From positions 310,001 through 374,000 of the forward strand of contig NZ_JAGXJY010000001.1 of NCBI RefSeq assembly GCF_019091085.1: a stretch of DNA of 64,000 bases, read 5' to 3'. The notes under the pieces are model-generated. The model worked only from the letters and a program-made list of their open reading frames with translations. It was not told the origin of the DNA and searched no databases. How positions within the stretch are numbered: the first letter of the stretch is position 1; each line of letters opens with the position of its first letter. The position numbers and the translations under genes are program-made. This DNA comes from Mesorhizobium sp. GbtcB19. Lineage in GTDB: Bacteria > Pseudomonadota > Alphaproteobacteria > Rhizobiales > Rhizobiaceae. Below are positions 62,689 to 64,000 of this stretch, piece by piece.

Positions 62689-63495
62689 GGCACCGCCTTC
62701 GACCGCCGCGACGGCCTCGCGCATCGCGGCAACGACCGAGGCCGGGGTGGTCCTCGCGGTGATATAGGGCAGGCCCTTGCGCCGCGCCGTCCATCCGACG
62801 ATTTTGACGTCCCGCGCGGCCGGTTCGAAGCGCTGCGCCAGCGCCCAACTCTGGCAGTCGATGGCCGCGATATCGGCCCTGCCCTCGGCGATGGCGACGA
62901 TCGACGACCGGTGGCCGCCGCTTTCGCTGCGCGAGGCGAAGATATCCAGGCTTTCGCCCATCGCTTCCAGGTCGCGCGTCAGCCCGAGCAAGCCGGACAT
63001 CGAATCCGGATTGTTGAAGGTGAAGCGCTTGCCGCGCAGAAGATCGATCGGGATGGCGGCCTTGCCGTCCCGCGGCGAGGCTACCGAGGATCCGCCATCC
63101 GCGGCCATCACCAGCGCGCTGGAATAGAGTTCGCCCTGCCCGCCCTCGAACGCATCGTAATTCGGCTGGGCAATCACCTGCACATGCCGCGCAAGGCCGA
63201 GCTCCATCGGCCCCCAGCAGGTCTGCCCGAAGAGCAGCGCCGGGCTCAGCCAGAGCTGGTGAAAATCCAGCTCGTCCGGGGGCAAAGTCGCCGGGTCGGG
63301 CGCGATCAGCTCGCCGGCGGCGTCGAGGATGCCGCCGGGCACCTCCGGCAGCTCGCGATTGCTGCGCACCACCGCCTCCGGCGCATCGATGCCCCTTTGC
63401 CGGATGGCGTCGCCGAGAAGCGCCCATTGCGCGTCGACCTCGCCACGCGCTTCGGGCCAGTCATACATCGGCAGGGCCGCAACGAACTTGCTCAT
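62656..63495 (-). CDS. PhnD/SsuA-type substrate-binding-like protein without signal peptide
   Basis: A 279-residue protein of the PhnD-like periplasmic-binding fold (type 2): FVAALPMYDWPEARGEVDAQ at the start, TCWGPMELGLARHVQVIAQP near residue 90, RFTFNNPDSMSGLLGLTRD near 175 and IVAIAEGRADIAAIDCQSWA near 220. No signal peptide or lipobox is visible, so it is probably cytoplasmic or a sensing protein. No permease or ATPase is adjacent. Its 3' end overlaps by 33 bases the end of the convergent M24 gene. Ligand unknown. Confidence 0.8.
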   Translation of the reverse strand: MSKFVAALPMYDWPEARGEVDAQWALLGDAIRQRGIDAPEAVVRSNRELPEVPGGILDAAGELIAPDPATLPPDELDFHQLWLSPALLFGQTCWGPMELGLARHVQVIAQPNYDAFEGGQGELYSSALVMAADGGSSVASPRDGKAAIPIDLLRGKRFTFNNPDSMSGLLGLTRDLEAMGESLDIFASRSESGGHRSSIVAIAEGRADIAAIDCQSWALAQRFEPAARDVKIVGWTARRKGLPYITARTTPASVVAAMREAVAAVEGGASAQSRIQRIG

Positions 63496-63572
63496 GTCGA
63501 ATAGCTTTCAAAGGCAGGCGATCCTCGGCGCCTGCGTTCCGCCGCGAAAAAAGCGGTCGCGGAAAGTCGAGA

Positions 63573-64000
63573 TTACTCTTTCGGCGGCTCGGCCGGAACC
63601 GGCGCCGTGCCAAGCCCGCTGACATTGCGCGCCCGGACACGGGGCTTGAAAGCGCGGCCGGGTTCAGGCGAGCGCCTCAGCACCGGATGGACGATCGGTT
63701 CCTTGGCCTTGAAGGCATGGGCCTTCAGCATGGCGAAATAGTTCGGATAGGCGTAGCCATTGTTCATCCGCAGCCATTCCTCGCGACGATCGCGAAACAG
63801 CTTCGGCAGCTTGTACCAGGCAATGGTCGGGCTCTTGTGATGAACGAAATGCAGATTGTTGTTGAGGAACAGGAAGGAGAGCGGCGAGCGCTCGACGATC
63901 ACCGTGCGCCCTTCCGGATGTTCCGACCACTGATGCTCGGCATAGGTGCGGACCGAGATCAGCGACTGGCCGAGCCAGACCGGCACGAGGATATAGAGCC
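63573..64000 (-). CDS. Fatty acid desaturase, C-terminal part
   Basis: The 3' part of a gene on the minus strand that continues beyond the right edge of the window. Two desaturase histidine boxes are visible in the 140 residues present: AEHQWSEHPEG and NLHFVHHKSP (HxxHH). A membrane stretch precedes the first and WYKLPKLFRDRREEW follows the second, as in membrane-bound desaturases. The first histidine box and start are outside. It introduces double bonds into acyl chains or hydroxylates a lipid; which one cannot be told. Confidence 0.85.
   Translation of the reverse strand, partial: LYILVPVWLGQSLISVRTYAEHQWSEHPEGRTVIVERSPLSFLFLNNNLHFVHHKSPTIAWYKLPKLFRDRREEWLRMNNGYAYPNYFAMLKAHAFKAKEPIVHPVLRRSPEPGRAFKPRVRARNVSGLGTAPVPAEPPKE

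Overview
The window is high-GC alphaproteobacterial DNA, most probably from a Mesorhizobium-like member of the Hyphomicrobiales (Rhizobiales). Supporting signs are RirA-type iron control with its three cysteines at residues 91, 99 and 105, the acpXL-to-lpxXL cluster for the very-long-chain acyl group of lipid A, an hmu heme-uptake locus in rhizobial order (hmuPSTUV divergent from the receptor, tonB and hmuQ), putA divergent from an Lrp-type putR, a phasin, and many intergenic palindromic repeats. This assignment is inferred from gene content; no rRNA or tRNA gene was seen.

Layout. 0-3 kb: the end of a PLP-dependent (MocR-type) regulator/aminotransferase, a MaoC hydratase, a phasin and a DUF445 membrane protein. 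3-12.4 kb: iron and heme island with rirA, the hmuPSTUV operon on the minus strand, and on the plus strand the heme receptor, an unknown periplasmic protein, tonB and hmuQ. TGA-N9-TCA boxes precede rirA and hmuP. 12.4-25.8 kb: a TetR/alcohol dehydrogenase pair around a perfect palindrome, putA/putR, a di-heme peroxidase with a FixH-like protein, kdgK, galM, gabD, an AEC transporter and a secreted histidine phosphatase. 26-31 kb: acpXL, two ketosynthase genes (one lacking the catalytic residues), a dehydrogenase and lpxXL. 31-38 kb: L,D-transpeptidase, an M20 deacylase and a four-gene peptide-type ABC transporter. 38-43.6 kb: TerB-like protein, TSUP transporter, a 56-residue membrane protein, AraC and VOC genes, cobQ and a DMSP-lyase-like cupin. 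43.7-46.3 kb: a valine-catabolism pair (acyl-CoA dehydrogenase and mmsB) split by a small cassette. 46.3-54.8 kb: a small secreted HExxH protein, a class III aminotransferase, prolyl oligopeptidase, an MFS transporter and several unknown genes. 55-64 kb: MttB-family methyltransferase, DUF559 protein, a dimethylglycine-dehydrogenase-like enzyme, a GT39 membrane protein, a DddP-like M24 protein, a PhnD-like binding protein and the end of a fatty-acid desaturase.

The most unusual structure is at 44911-45387. A 122-residue four-helix-bundle (S23/IVS-type) gene is bracketed by six perfect heptamers TAGGCAG on the left and six CTGCCTA on the right, in inverted orientation. It sits between two valine-degradation genes, and its first heptamer supplies the stop codon of the upstream gene. 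A parallel case is the DUF559 gene at 56700-57161, which begins at the edge of a palindromic repeat and lies between the methyltransferase and demethylase genes. Other repeats supply or abut start and stop codons elsewhere, so repeat elements repeatedly rework gene edges in this window. The methylamine/betaine-like catabolic genes, the DddP-like protein and the DddL/DddQ-like cupin suggest use of methylated onium compounds, but their substrates cannot be fixed from sequence alone.
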